Assembly (NCBI GenBank): GCA_947462425.1
Contig: CANHPI010000172.1
Span: 1-6,389 of the forward strand
From: Bacteroidota bacterium
Lineage (GTDB): Bacteria > Bacteroidota > Bacteroidia > B-17B0 > B-17BO
Direction: 5' to 3'
DNA length: 6,389 nucleotides
Part shown: piece by piece, positions 1 through 6,389 of the stretch
How positions within the stretch are numbered: the stretch's first letter is position 1
Layout: each line of letters starts with the position of its first letter
Translations under genes and position numbers: made by a program
Notes under the pieces: generated by a model
The model's database searches: none
Told to the model about the DNA's origin: nothing
What the model saw: only the letters and a program-made list of their open reading frames with translations

Positions 1-186
1 TTACCTACTACTGTGTTTTTTAGAATTCATCGTTCATCCTTAATAAATATAGATTTTATTAAGGAATACTCTAATGCAGAAGGAGGAACTATTATTATGG
101 CAGATGGTACAAGCATTCAGGTATCAAAAGCGCGTTCTCAAGAATTTGCTGAGTTTTTAAAAACTAAAGCTGTAACTCCCAAGTAA
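1..186 (+). CDS. LytTR-family response regulator, C-terminal fragment (5' end outside window)
   Basis: This is an open frame from base 1 to the TAA at 184-186, giving the last 61 residues of a protein whose start lies upstream. The fragment reads as the second half of a LytTR DNA-binding domain. A stretch like FFRIHRSSLIN is followed by IDFIKEY, a Gly-Gly turn, IIMADGTSIQVSKAR and a closing helix ending in EFLKTK. The F-x-R-x-H-R-S pattern and the later D-G-x-x-x-x-V-S pattern are hallmarks of that family. Such proteins usually carry an N-terminal receiver domain phosphorylated by a LytS-type kinase and bind direct repeats in promoters. The receiver part is not visible here, so its presence is inferred. 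The next gene downstream on the same strand encodes a matching class of kinase, which makes this the probable cognate regulator. Its regulon cannot be read from the window. Confidence 0.88.
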   Translation, partial: LPTTVFFRIHRSSLINIDFIKEYSNAEGGTIIMADGTSIQVSKARSQEFAEFLKTKAVTPK

Positions 187-271
187 ATTACATTTTCATC
201 ATAACGTTATATTATGAAGGAGATAAAACAAACTCATTAAAAAATTATTCAGTATTTTTATAAGATATATC

Positions 272-3202
272 ATGTATACAAGGCAGCTATATCTATTTTT
301 TTTTGGCGCATTATTTTCAACAATAAGCACTCTCGCTCAAAATCGTAGTTTTTCGTTTCAACATTACGGTCCAGAAGATGGTTTAAGTAATGCTAATGTG
401 TTTGCAATTAAGCAAGATAAATCACACATTATATACCTAGCTACCGAAAATGGTGTTTACAATTTTGATGGTTATAAATTTGAGAAAATAAAGCCCAAAA
501 CACCTCTTAAATCTAACTTCATCAGAAATATTGGATTTAACCTTAATAATAATTTAGTTATTATAAATAGAAGAGAAGGAATATACGAATACAATAAACA
601 AAAAAATGAGGCTTCACTTCTTAAAAACTTAGTATTTACTAATTCTGTTGATGAATTAATTATAGATAATGAATATAGCTATTCATTAAATGATCAGATT
701 TCTGTTTCGGCAATCGAATTAAAATCAGGCAAAATAAGTGACGATAATGTAAAAAAATTAGATAATAACAATCAGGCATTCGCACTTTTTAAAACCAAAC
801 AAAATAAGGTATTAGTTGGCAGAACAGATGGTTTATACGAATTCGAAAACGGTAAGCAAATAAAATTAAATATTGGGAAAGAAATCTCCATTTACTCAAT
901 TACCGAAGATGCCAACGGAACTTTATATGTTGGTAGCGATAATGCCATTTACTGCATAAATAACAATAAAATAATTAAAACAATATCTGTTAAAACACAA
1001 AAAGCCAGTAGTTATTTTAGTGCCAATAATGTTGCACGTGTCAGTAAATTAATTGTAGATAAATACCAACGTATTTGGTTCACAAACATTCCGGATGATA
1101 ATTTATATGTGATTGAAAATAATATCACTTTCGATGCTTTTGATTTATTGGGTATTGACAAAGTTTTAATTAATTGCATTTTTAAAGATACCGACGACCA
1201 TATTTGGATAGGGACTTTTAATGATGGCGTTTACTTTATTCAAAACCCACAACTACAAAATATCTCCTTTACATCTGGACGCAAGATATTACCTGTAAGC
1301 AGTGCTTCCTTTATCGAAAAAAGCATTGTAGTTGGAACAAATAATGGTTTATTTATATTTGATAAAACCAATAACAATACCCAAACAGTTATTGCTCCCG
1401 ATGAATTGTTTAACGAATCTGTTTACGGCATTTATCCAATAGGAAAGAATGTTATATATTCAAAAACAAATTCCTCTGCAAATACAAAGCGCTCATTTTT
1501 AATTAATAATTCCTTTTACAATTTCTCCCCTATTGCTTCTAGATTATTTAAATATTGTAAAAATCCAACAGAAGCCTATATGGCAGATGGAACAGGAACA
1601 TTATATAAAATAAAAAACTATACTTCCGAAAAATACAGTATCATAGATACTCTTGTATCATTTCCTGATTATAGAACTCGGATTAATAGCATTTACGAAT
1701 TAAATGACAACTTATTTATTGGTACCTCTGATGGCTTAAGTATCTATTCTTTTAAAAATAGGAGCTATAAAAATTATAAAAACCAATTATTTAGTTTTGG
1801 AATAAATAATATTGAGCACCATGAAAATAAAACTTATTTAGCTCATGAAAATGGAATTACAATATTTGAAGATTCTATACTTATCCAACAAATTGGTGAA
1901 CAACAATTAACGGCGGTAAAAAAAATAAAATTCTATCAAAACAAAATTTGGATTGCCACATTAGACGGTTTATTTATTTGTGATAATAAGTTTAACCCTA
2001 TTGTTATATACAATAAATCAAACGGCTTACTTTCAAATACGATAAATGATATTGTATTTGATGGAAACAATTGCTGTATTTGCAGCGATAAAGGAATTAC
2101 ATTATGTAATATAAACGATTTATTAAAACAGGTAAGGGTTGCCAATAAATTATTTATTACATCTATTGATGCTGATGGTAGTTTATTAGAATTAAATAAT
2201 TCTATTTTAAAATTAAACAGTTCACAATCCGATGTAATGATTGGTTTTTCGAGTCCTTTATATGTCAAACCAAACAAACAATATTACAGATACAAATACA
2301 ATAAGGGATGGTTTAGTTTAGAAAACAGACAAATACATTTAACCTCCATCGATGGAGGATCTCATAAATTAGAGATTATATGCTCATATGATGGTATCAA
2401 TTGGAGCGACTCAATTATCATTACCATTCAAAAAGACATTCCCTTTAAACAAACAGCATGGTTTACTTTGTCTATTATTTTTGGTACAATTTTCATTTTT
2501 ATGATTATTGTTTTTATTGTAATTAGAAGGGTACGAAAAAAAGCTACCCGAAGAGTTCAGGAAGATCGGCAGGTTAATTTATTAAAACATCAGGCTATGA
2601 ATTCGCTAATGAGTCCACATTTTATTTTCAATTCTTTAACCTCTATTCAAAATTACATCAACTTAAACGACTCCTTAAAAGCCAGCGAATACCTAGCTAA
2701 ATTTTCGCGACTGATTCGCATGATTATTGAAAAAGCAGCCCAAAGTGAAATAACATTAGATGAGGAATTAATAAGATTAAACTATTATTTAGATTTAGAA
2801 AAAGAAAGGTTTAAAGGCAAATTTGATTTTCATATTGAAGTTGCTCCTGATATCAATACTTTAGATATCAAAATCCCCAACATGATTATACAGCCGTATG
2901 CCGAAAACTCAATTATACATGGCATATTGCCAAAACATGAGCATGGCAATTTACACATTCGCTTTAAAAAAGAAAATAAAGATACATTACTTATTATAAT
3001 AGAAGATGATGGAATTGGCTTTTATAAAGCTAAAGAACATGCCAAAGCAGGTCACAAATCATTAGGAACAAAAACAATTGAAAATATTTTAGAACTAAAT
3101 ACAAAATTAACAGGCAAAAATCAGAAAGTAGAAATAATGGACAAGTCCGAATTAATTATACCCGAAGAAGGAACTAGAATAACAATTTCTTTACAGATTT
3201 AA
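272..3202 (+). CDS. Membrane sensor histidine kinase: periplasmic propeller + Y_Y_Y + LytS-type kinase
   Basis: This is a two-component sensor of 976 residues. Residues 1-23 look like a signal peptide (hydrophobic core LYLFFFGALF, then TLAQ), which supports the ATG at 272. Residues about 27-620 form a degenerate series of propeller blades. The first carries F-x-x-Y-G-x-E-D-G-L-S (29-39), and later ones show patterns such as D-x-x-x-x-I-W-I-G-T-x-x-D-G-V. Residues about 625-724 match a Y_Y_Y domain. A single membrane helix spans about 730-751, followed by RRVRKK. The cytoplasmic part is a His_kinase/HATPase pair. The phospho-acceptor region has SPHFIFNSL with His783. The N box is QPYAENSIIHG (Asn879), the G1 box EDDGIGF (911-917), and a later Gly-rich turn GHKSLGT (927-933). 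There is no fused receiver or HTH domain, so it needs a separate regulator. The LytTR gene ending 85 bases upstream is the likely one. The ligand is unknown. The domain assignment is secure, and the blade count is not. Confidence 0.93.
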   Translation: MYTRQLYLFFFGALFSTISTLAQNRSFSFQHYGPEDGLSNANVFAIKQDKSHIIYLATENGVYNFDGYKFEKIKPKTPLKSNFIRNIGFNLNNNLVIINRREGIYEYNKQKNEASLLKNLVFTNSVDELIIDNEYSYSLNDQISVSAIELKSGKISDDNVKKLDNNNQAFALFKTKQNKVLVGRTDGLYEFENGKQIKLNIGKEISIYSITEDANGTLYVGSDNAIYCINNNKIIKTISVKTQKASSYFSANNVARVSKLIVDKYQRIWFTNIPDDNLYVIENNITFDAFDLLGIDKVLINCIFKDTDDHIWIGTFNDGVYFIQNPQLQNISFTSGRKILPVSSASFIEKSIVVGTNNGLFIFDKTNNNTQTVIAPDELFNESVYGIYPIGKNVIYSKTNSSANTKRSFLINNSFYNFSPIASRLFKYCKNPTEAYMADGTGTLYKIKNYTSEKYSIIDTLVSFPDYRTRINSIYELNDNLFIGTSDGLSIYSFKNRSYKNYKNQLFSFGINNIEHHENKTYLAHENGITIFEDSILIQQIGEQQLTAVKKIKFYQNKIWIATLDGLFICDNKFNPIVIYNKSNGLLSNTINDIVFDGNNCCICSDKGITLCNINDLLKQVRVANKLFITSIDADGSLLELNNSILKLNSSQSDVMIGFSSPLYVKPNKQYYRYKYNKGWFSLENRQIHLTSIDGGSHKLEIICSYDGINWSDSIIITIQKDIPFKQTAWFTLSIIFGTIFIFMIIVFIVIRRVRKKATRRVQEDRQVNLLKHQAMNSLMSPHFIFNSLTSIQNYINLNDSLKASEYLAKFSRLIRMIIEKAAQSEITLDEELIRLNYYLDLEKERFKGKFDFHIEVAPDINTLDIKIPNMIIQPYAENSIIHGILPKHEHGNLHIRFKKENKDTLLIIIEDDGIGFYKAKEHAKAGHKSLGTKTIENILELNTKLTGKNQKVEIMDKSELIIPEEGTRITISLQI

Positions 3203-3275
3203 TATTTAAAATTTTGTAATAAATTAATATACAATAACTAAAACAAAAATTGAAACAACCTATTTTTACAATTAT

Positions 3276-4277
3276 TTGAATTTAAACCGATACATATTTT
3301 TTATTTTATTTAGCTTACTGCTGAGTTATAATTATGCTCAAACTAAAGCCCTAAATTTATTACCCGATACAACTATTATTTGTGCAGGAGATTCGTCTTT
3401 AATTAAATTTCCGGAAGAAAAAGTGAGCAAAATGGCTACTTTTTACTGGCAAACACCAAAAGCAATTATTGTACATGCCAAGCAATTATATGTTAAATAT
3501 AAAGGCTTACATATTATAAAAATAATTGATGGGAAAAATATATTAATAGATACCACCTATTTAAAATTAAATGACAAACCTAATTTTAAAATCAGAGATA
3601 CACTAATTTGTGGAAACCCAATTATTATTACAACAAAAAACAAGGGATACAAATATACCTGGAGTAATGGTGAAACTGCCGACCAAATAAAAATTGAAAA
3701 ACAAGGAATTTACTGGGTAAAAATAAACAACAAAGGCTGTTCTTACACAGATACATTTAAAGTTAGCTCAGCCAATTCAGTTATCCCAAATTTTGGCAAA
3801 GAAGTTTTAATATGCGAAAACGAACCAAATAAAACATTATCGGTAAAAGCGTCGACAGATGTTAAACTATACTGGAATACAGGCGCAAATACATCAAGCA
3901 TAAATGCAACTAAAGAAGGCTTATATTGGGTAAAAAGTACCTCCAAAAATTGCGGTGTAAAAACAGATAGCGTCACCATAAAATATAAAAATTGTGACTG
4001 CGAAGTATTTATTCCAAATAGCTTTACGCCAAATGAAGATGATAAAAATGATTTGTTTTATCCTGTTTTTCAGTGCGAATACTCTTATTTTTTAATCACT
4101 ATATTTGATAGGTGGGGAAATACAGTTTACTCATCAAATAACATGAATGCAAAATGGGATGGTAAATTTAAAGGCAATCCTTGTCCTGATGATGTTTATG
4201 TGTACCGTTTAGAAGCTATTCAAAAAATTACTGATAAAAAAATTATCCGTAATGGACATATTTCTTTGTTTCGTTAA
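3276..4277 (+). CDS. Secreted Ig-like-repeat protein with C-terminal type IX (type B, CHU_C) sorting domain
   Basis: This is a protein of 333 residues with a clear signal peptide (1-21 or 22, ending NYA-Q). Three related modules follow: about 27-98, 103-165 and 172-238. Modules 2 and 3 each open with LIC, contain a W-x-x-G core and a G-x-Y-W-V strand, and close with a second Cys. The pairs Cys112/Cys155 and Cys180/Cys226 could be disulfides. Module 1 has only Cys36. Residues about 243-333 are a CHU_C domain, with FIPNSFTPNEDDKNDLF, then FDRWGN (277-282), WDG (294-296), CPDDVYVY and a terminal GHISLFR. In this family the domain directs export through the type IX system and attachment to the cell surface. 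No enzymatic or adhesion domain is recognisable, so the role is unknown. Translation must begin at a non-ATG codon. TTG at 3276 is the only usual start between the in-frame TAA at 3225 and the signal peptide, and the next in-frame Met (about residue 53) would delete the signal peptide. Confidence 0.9.
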   Translation: MNLNRYIFFILFSLLLSYNYAQTKALNLLPDTTIICAGDSSLIKFPEEKVSKMATFYWQTPKAIIVHAKQLYVKYKGLHIIKIIDGKNILIDTTYLKLNDKPNFKIRDTLICGNPIIITTKNKGYKYTWSNGETADQIKIEKQGIYWVKINNKGCSYTDTFKVSSANSVIPNFGKEVLICENEPNKTLSVKASTDVKLYWNTGANTSSINATKEGLYWVKSTSKNCGVKTDSVTIKYKNCDCEVFIPNSFTPNEDDKNDLFYPVFQCEYSYFLITIFDRWGNTVYSSNNMNAKWDGKFKGNPCPDDVYVYRLEAIQKITDKKIIRNGHISLFR

Positions 4278-4403
4278 AATCTGTTTAAGTTTATATTTTA
4301 AAGAAATCAGACTTTTACTTATAAATTACAAAAAACTTTTAATTGAGTTTAAATTTCCTTTTTTAACAAAAACCCCTTAAATTCACTACTTTATAAAATT
4401 TAG

Positions 4404-5486
4404 GTGATTTTAAAGAAAATAATCCTTTTTCCATTTGCTGTCATTTACGGCTTCATCACTTCCATTCGTAATTTTTTATACGATTGGAATTTTTTTAACA
4501 GCAAATCATTTGATGTTCATACTATTTGTGTTGGTAATTTAGCCGTTGGCGGCACTGGCAAAACCCCTCATGTTGAGTATTTAATAAACTTATTAAAAAG
4601 CCATGCTAAAATTGCCATTTTAAGCAGAGGATACAAGCGTGAAACTAATGGCTTTATTCATGCAAGTGAAAGTACTACCGCTTTTGATATTGGAGATGAA
4701 CCATTACAATACAAAACTAAAAATCCAGAGCTTGATGTATGTGTGGACGCTAATAGAGTTAACGGAGTAAAAAAAATATTGGAATTTACTGAACCGCCTA
4801 AGGTCATTATTTTAGATGATGCCTTTCAACATCGTGCTTTAAATTGCGAACTTAAAATCGTTATCAGTGAGTATTCAAATTTATATATAAATGACTGTAT
4901 GATGCCCGCAGGTTATTTAAGAGAATCTATAAAAGGAATTCGCAGGGCAGATATTATCATTATAAGCAAAACTCCGCAAAATACAACACCTATCGAAATC
5001 AGAAATGTGATTAAAGATTTAAAACCTTTAGCCCATCAGCGTTTGTTTTTTAGCTGGCTTGAGTATGGAGAATTAAAAGGCTTTGGAAACCCATTAGAAA
5101 CAATCGATACATTAAACGACTTATTTCGTTACCGTATTGTTGTGTTTACGGGTATTGGAAATCCATCACCCATGATTACTTATCTTAAAGAGTATGCTGC
5201 TGATGTAAAACACCTTCAATTTCCTGATCACCACTCATTTACTATAAATGATATTGCTACAATCAAAGCAGAATTAGATGCTATTGAAGGAGGAAATAAA
5301 ATTGTAGTCACTACCGAAAAAGATGCCATGAGATTAATGAGCAGCAACTTGCAGGATATAGCAAATACGTTACCTTTGTATACTTTGCCAATAGAAGTGG
5401 ATTTTAAAGATAAAGCCGACGAATTCAACGAAACAATTATAAATTATGTTAGAACAAATAAATTTCACCACAAAAAATATTCTTGA
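4404..5486 (+). CDS. lpxK: Tetraacyldisaccharide 4'-kinase (lipid A biosynthesis)
   Basis: LpxK phosphorylates the 4' position of the tetraacyl-disaccharide 1-phosphate to give lipid IVA, at the inner face of the inner membrane and using ATP. The 360 residues fit the family. A hydrophobic N-terminal helix (about 1-25, with the characteristic SIRNFLYD) is followed by a P-loop VGGTGKTP (48-55, Lys53), SRGYKR (74-79), GDEP (97-100, Asp98 in the position of the family's catalytic Asp), a Walker B-like DDAFQHR (138-144), and FPDHHSF (273-279) with the conserved Asp and His residues. All key motifs are intact. The start is a GTG at 4404, because the codon directly before it (4401-4403) is an in-frame TAG and the next Met is more than 150 residues in. 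The gene begins 126 bases after the exported protein and overlaps the following phosphorylase by 41 bases, so the two are probably co-transcribed. The gene is expected to be essential for normal outer membrane assembly. Confidence 0.96.
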   Translation: MILKKIILFPFAVIYGFITSIRNFLYDWNFFNSKSFDVHTICVGNLAVGGTGKTPHVEYLINLLKSHAKIAILSRGYKRETNGFIHASESTTAFDIGDEPLQYKTKNPELDVCVDANRVNGVKKILEFTEPPKVIILDDAFQHRALNCELKIVISEYSNLYINDCMMPAGYLRESIKGIRRADIIIISKTPQNTTPIEIRNVIKDLKPLAHQRLFFSWLEYGELKGFGNPLETIDTLNDLFRYRIVVFTGIGNPSPMITYLKEYAADVKHLQFPDHHSFTINDIATIKAELDAIEGGNKIVVTTEKDAMRLMSSNLQDIANTLPLYTLPIEVDFKDKADEFNETIINYVRTNKFHHKKYS

Positions 5487-6261
5487 AAAAACAAATAACT
5501 TTCGCCCTGAAGTAGGCATTATTTTAGGAACCGGATTAGGCGGATTAGTAAAAGAAATAAACGCTGAGTTTATAATGCCATATGAAGATATTCCAAACTT
5601 TCCTGTTAGTACTGTAGAAGGTCATAGTGGCAAATTAATTTTTGGAGAATTAGGTGGTAAAAAAGTAATGGCGATGCAAGGTCGTTTTCATTTTTATGAA
5701 GGCTACAATATGCAACAAATTACATTCCCCGTTAGAGTTATGAAAGCCTTGGGAATTCATACTGTTTGTGTTTCGAATGCAAGTGGTGGTATGAATCCTG
5801 AATTTGAAATTGGTGAAATTATGATTATCAACGATCATATTAATTTATTTCCAACCAATCCTTTAATCGGCAAAAACATTTCTGAACTAGGTCCTCGTTT
5901 TCCAGACATGAGTGAAGCTTACGATAAAAAATTAATAGCGCTTGCTGTTGATATTGCAAAAGCAAATAACATTAAAGTTAGTCAAGGTTCGTATGCCGGC
6001 TTAACAGGTCCTTGTTTTGAAACTCCAGCCGAATACCGTTATATAAGACGAATTGGAGCAGATGCTGTTGGTATGAGTACTGTACCAGAGGTTATTGTTG
6101 CAAAACATGGCGGCATGAGAGTTTTTGGCGTAAGTATAGTAACTGATTTAGGTGTTGAGGGTGATGTTCAAAATGTTAGCCATGAAGAGGTACAGCAAAT
6201 TGCTAAAATGCAAGAACCTAAAATGACCTTATTAATGAAAGAATTAATTAGAAGTATGTAA
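5446..6261 (+). CDS. punA: Purine nucleoside phosphorylase, trimeric (PNP/MTAP) family
   Basis: The enzyme splits purine nucleosides with phosphate into free base and (deoxy)ribose 1-phosphate, in cytoplasmic purine salvage. The 271 residues match the usual length of this family. Phosphate and sugar-site motifs are in order: LGTGLGG (27-33, Thr29 at the usual Ser/Thr), VEGHSG (57-62, His60), QGRFHFYEGY (78-87, Arg80, His82, Tyr84), SNASGGMN (110-117), GPCFETPAEY (188-197, Phe191, Glu192), VGMSTVPE (208-215, Met210) and VTDLG (232-236). The spacing Glu192-Met210-residue 234 (18 and 24 residues) equals that of Glu201-Met219-Asn243 in human PNP, as I recall it, so Asp234 falls where 6-oxopurine-specific enzymes have Asn. 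The ATG at 5446 lies inside the end of lpxK. It is preferred because it gives the normal short N-terminal helix before the RPEVGIILG strand. The symbol follows use in Bacteroides and is a family-level name. Confidence 0.95.
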   Translation: MLEQINFTTKNILEKTNNFRPEVGIILGTGLGGLVKEINAEFIMPYEDIPNFPVSTVEGHSGKLIFGELGGKKVMAMQGRFHFYEGYNMQQITFPVRVMKALGIHTVCVSNASGGMNPEFEIGEIMIINDHINLFPTNPLIGKNISELGPRFPDMSEAYDKKLIALAVDIAKANNIKVSQGSYAGLTGPCFETPAEYRYIRRIGADAVGMSTVPEVIVAKHGGMRVFGVSIVTDLGVEGDVQNVSHEEVQQIAKMQEPKMTLLMKELIRSM

Positions 6262-6268
6262 AACAATT

Positions 6269-6375
6269 ATAATTACGAATTAAAATGATTACGAATCTTA
6301 ATACGAATATACGAATCTGTGTATGATACGTTTTGCATACACAGATTCGTATATTCGTACCTTATTCGTAATTAT
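6269..6375. repeat. Intergenic inverted-repeat cluster of TACGAAT motifs
   Basis: Just after the phosphorylase stop codon the heptamer TACGAAT occurs four times in forward orientation (6274-6280, 6290-6296, 6302-6308, 6310-6316). It then occurs three times inverted as ATTCGTA (6345-6351, 6353-6359, 6364-6370). The outermost arms, 6269-6280 and 6364-6375, are perfect 12-base inverted complements. The copy at 6288-6296 can pair instead with 6364-6372, so two alternative outer folds compete. The same heptamer occurs singly inside the sensor gene (584, 836, 1694), so the motif alone is not rare here. What stands out is the symmetric clustering. This resembles the palindromic intergenic repeats (REP- or MITE-like) seen in many bacterial genomes. 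No transposase or reading frame lies inside it. Whether it recurs in the genome cannot be seen from this window. Confidence 0.8.
6302..6359. other. Perfect 24-bp stem, 10-base loop hairpin
   Basis: Bases 6302-6325 and 6336-6359 are exact reverse complements, separated by a 10-base loop (6326-6335). This is the core of the TACGAAT cluster and would form a strong cruciform or RNA hairpin. It starts 41 bases after the stop codon of the phosphorylase gene. It could therefore end the lpxK-phosphorylase transcript or protect its 3' end. Neither side is followed by a clean run of T, so it does not look like a textbook intrinsic terminator. A transcript end here is an inference. Confidence 0.85.
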
Positions 6376-6389
6376 TAATAAAACCAAAA

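Noticed and set aside
189..196. TACATTTT resembling the Bacteroidota -7 promoter element TAnnTTTG
   Set aside because: The last base does not match and there is no TTG at the expected -33 distance. Similar near-matches elsewhere between genes are no better, so no promoter is called.
214..240. Eight-codon ATG frame in the gap before the sensor gene
   Set aside because: It is very short, has no supporting signal, and is expected by chance in such a gap.
1936..2277. Minus-strand open frame of 113 codons, with shorter ones at 3743-3979, 5228-5428 and 5650-5838
   Set aside because: All lie opposite well-supported genes, show no recognisable domain, and read as antisense shadows of the real frames.
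2343..2358. Perfect 16-base palindrome (CCTCCATCGATGGAGG) inside the sensor gene
   Set aside because: It lies in the Y_Y_Y coding region, encodes ordinary residues (S-I-D-G-G), and has no partner copy in the window. One such palindrome in a few kilobases can arise by chance.
3244..3278. Imperfect hairpin (CAAAAATTG / CAATTATTTG) that would cover the TTG start
   Set aside because: The pairing needs a bulge and is almost all A-T with a 16-base loop. In DNA this AT-rich such pairings are common.
4280..4316. Possible terminator after the exported-protein gene (TCTG...CAGA followed by CTTTT)
   Set aside because: The firm stem is only four base pairs. Extending it needs a bulge and AT pairs, so it is too weak to call.

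Overview
The window is AT-rich, protein-dense DNA read entirely from the plus strand, and it fits a member of the Bacteroidota. Three things point there: a histidine kinase with a large periplasmic ligand_reg/propeller plus Y_Y_Y sensor, a secreted protein ending in a CHU_C-type (gliding-motility-associated, type IX secretion type B) sorting domain, and an LpxK followed directly by a purine nucleoside phosphorylase. Shine-Dalgarno-like sequences are not obvious in front of the genes, as is usual in this phylum. The genus cannot be told from the sequence.

Layout. Bases 1-186 are the C-terminal end of a LytTR-type DNA-binding response regulator cut by the window edge. After an 85-base gap comes a 976-residue membrane sensor kinase (272-3202) of the LytS/YehU-like class, which is the usual partner of LytTR regulators. 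A 73-base gap separates it from a 333-residue exported protein with three cysteine-containing Ig-like modules and a C-terminal type IX sorting domain (3276-4277, TTG start). A 126-base gap leads to lpxK (4404-5486, GTG start), the lipid A 4'-kinase. Its last 41 bases overlap the start of a trimeric-type purine nucleoside phosphorylase gene (5446-6261). The final 128 bases hold a dense cluster of TACGAAT motifs built around a perfect 24-bp inverted repeat.

How the parts work together. The first two genes most likely form a two-component pair (sensor plus LytTR regulator). The exported protein may belong to the same envelope-related neighbourhood, but nothing in the sequence proves a functional link. 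lpxK and the phosphorylase appear to be one transcriptional and perhaps translationally coupled unit, joining lipid A synthesis to purine salvage only by position. Most of the window is ordinary for the phylum. The items most worth a second look are the 3' inverted-repeat cluster, an Asp in the purine-specificity position of the phosphorylase, and the 41-base gene overlap. No stretch longer than 300 bases lacks a gene, and I found no tRNA, rRNA, CRISPR array or insertion sequence.
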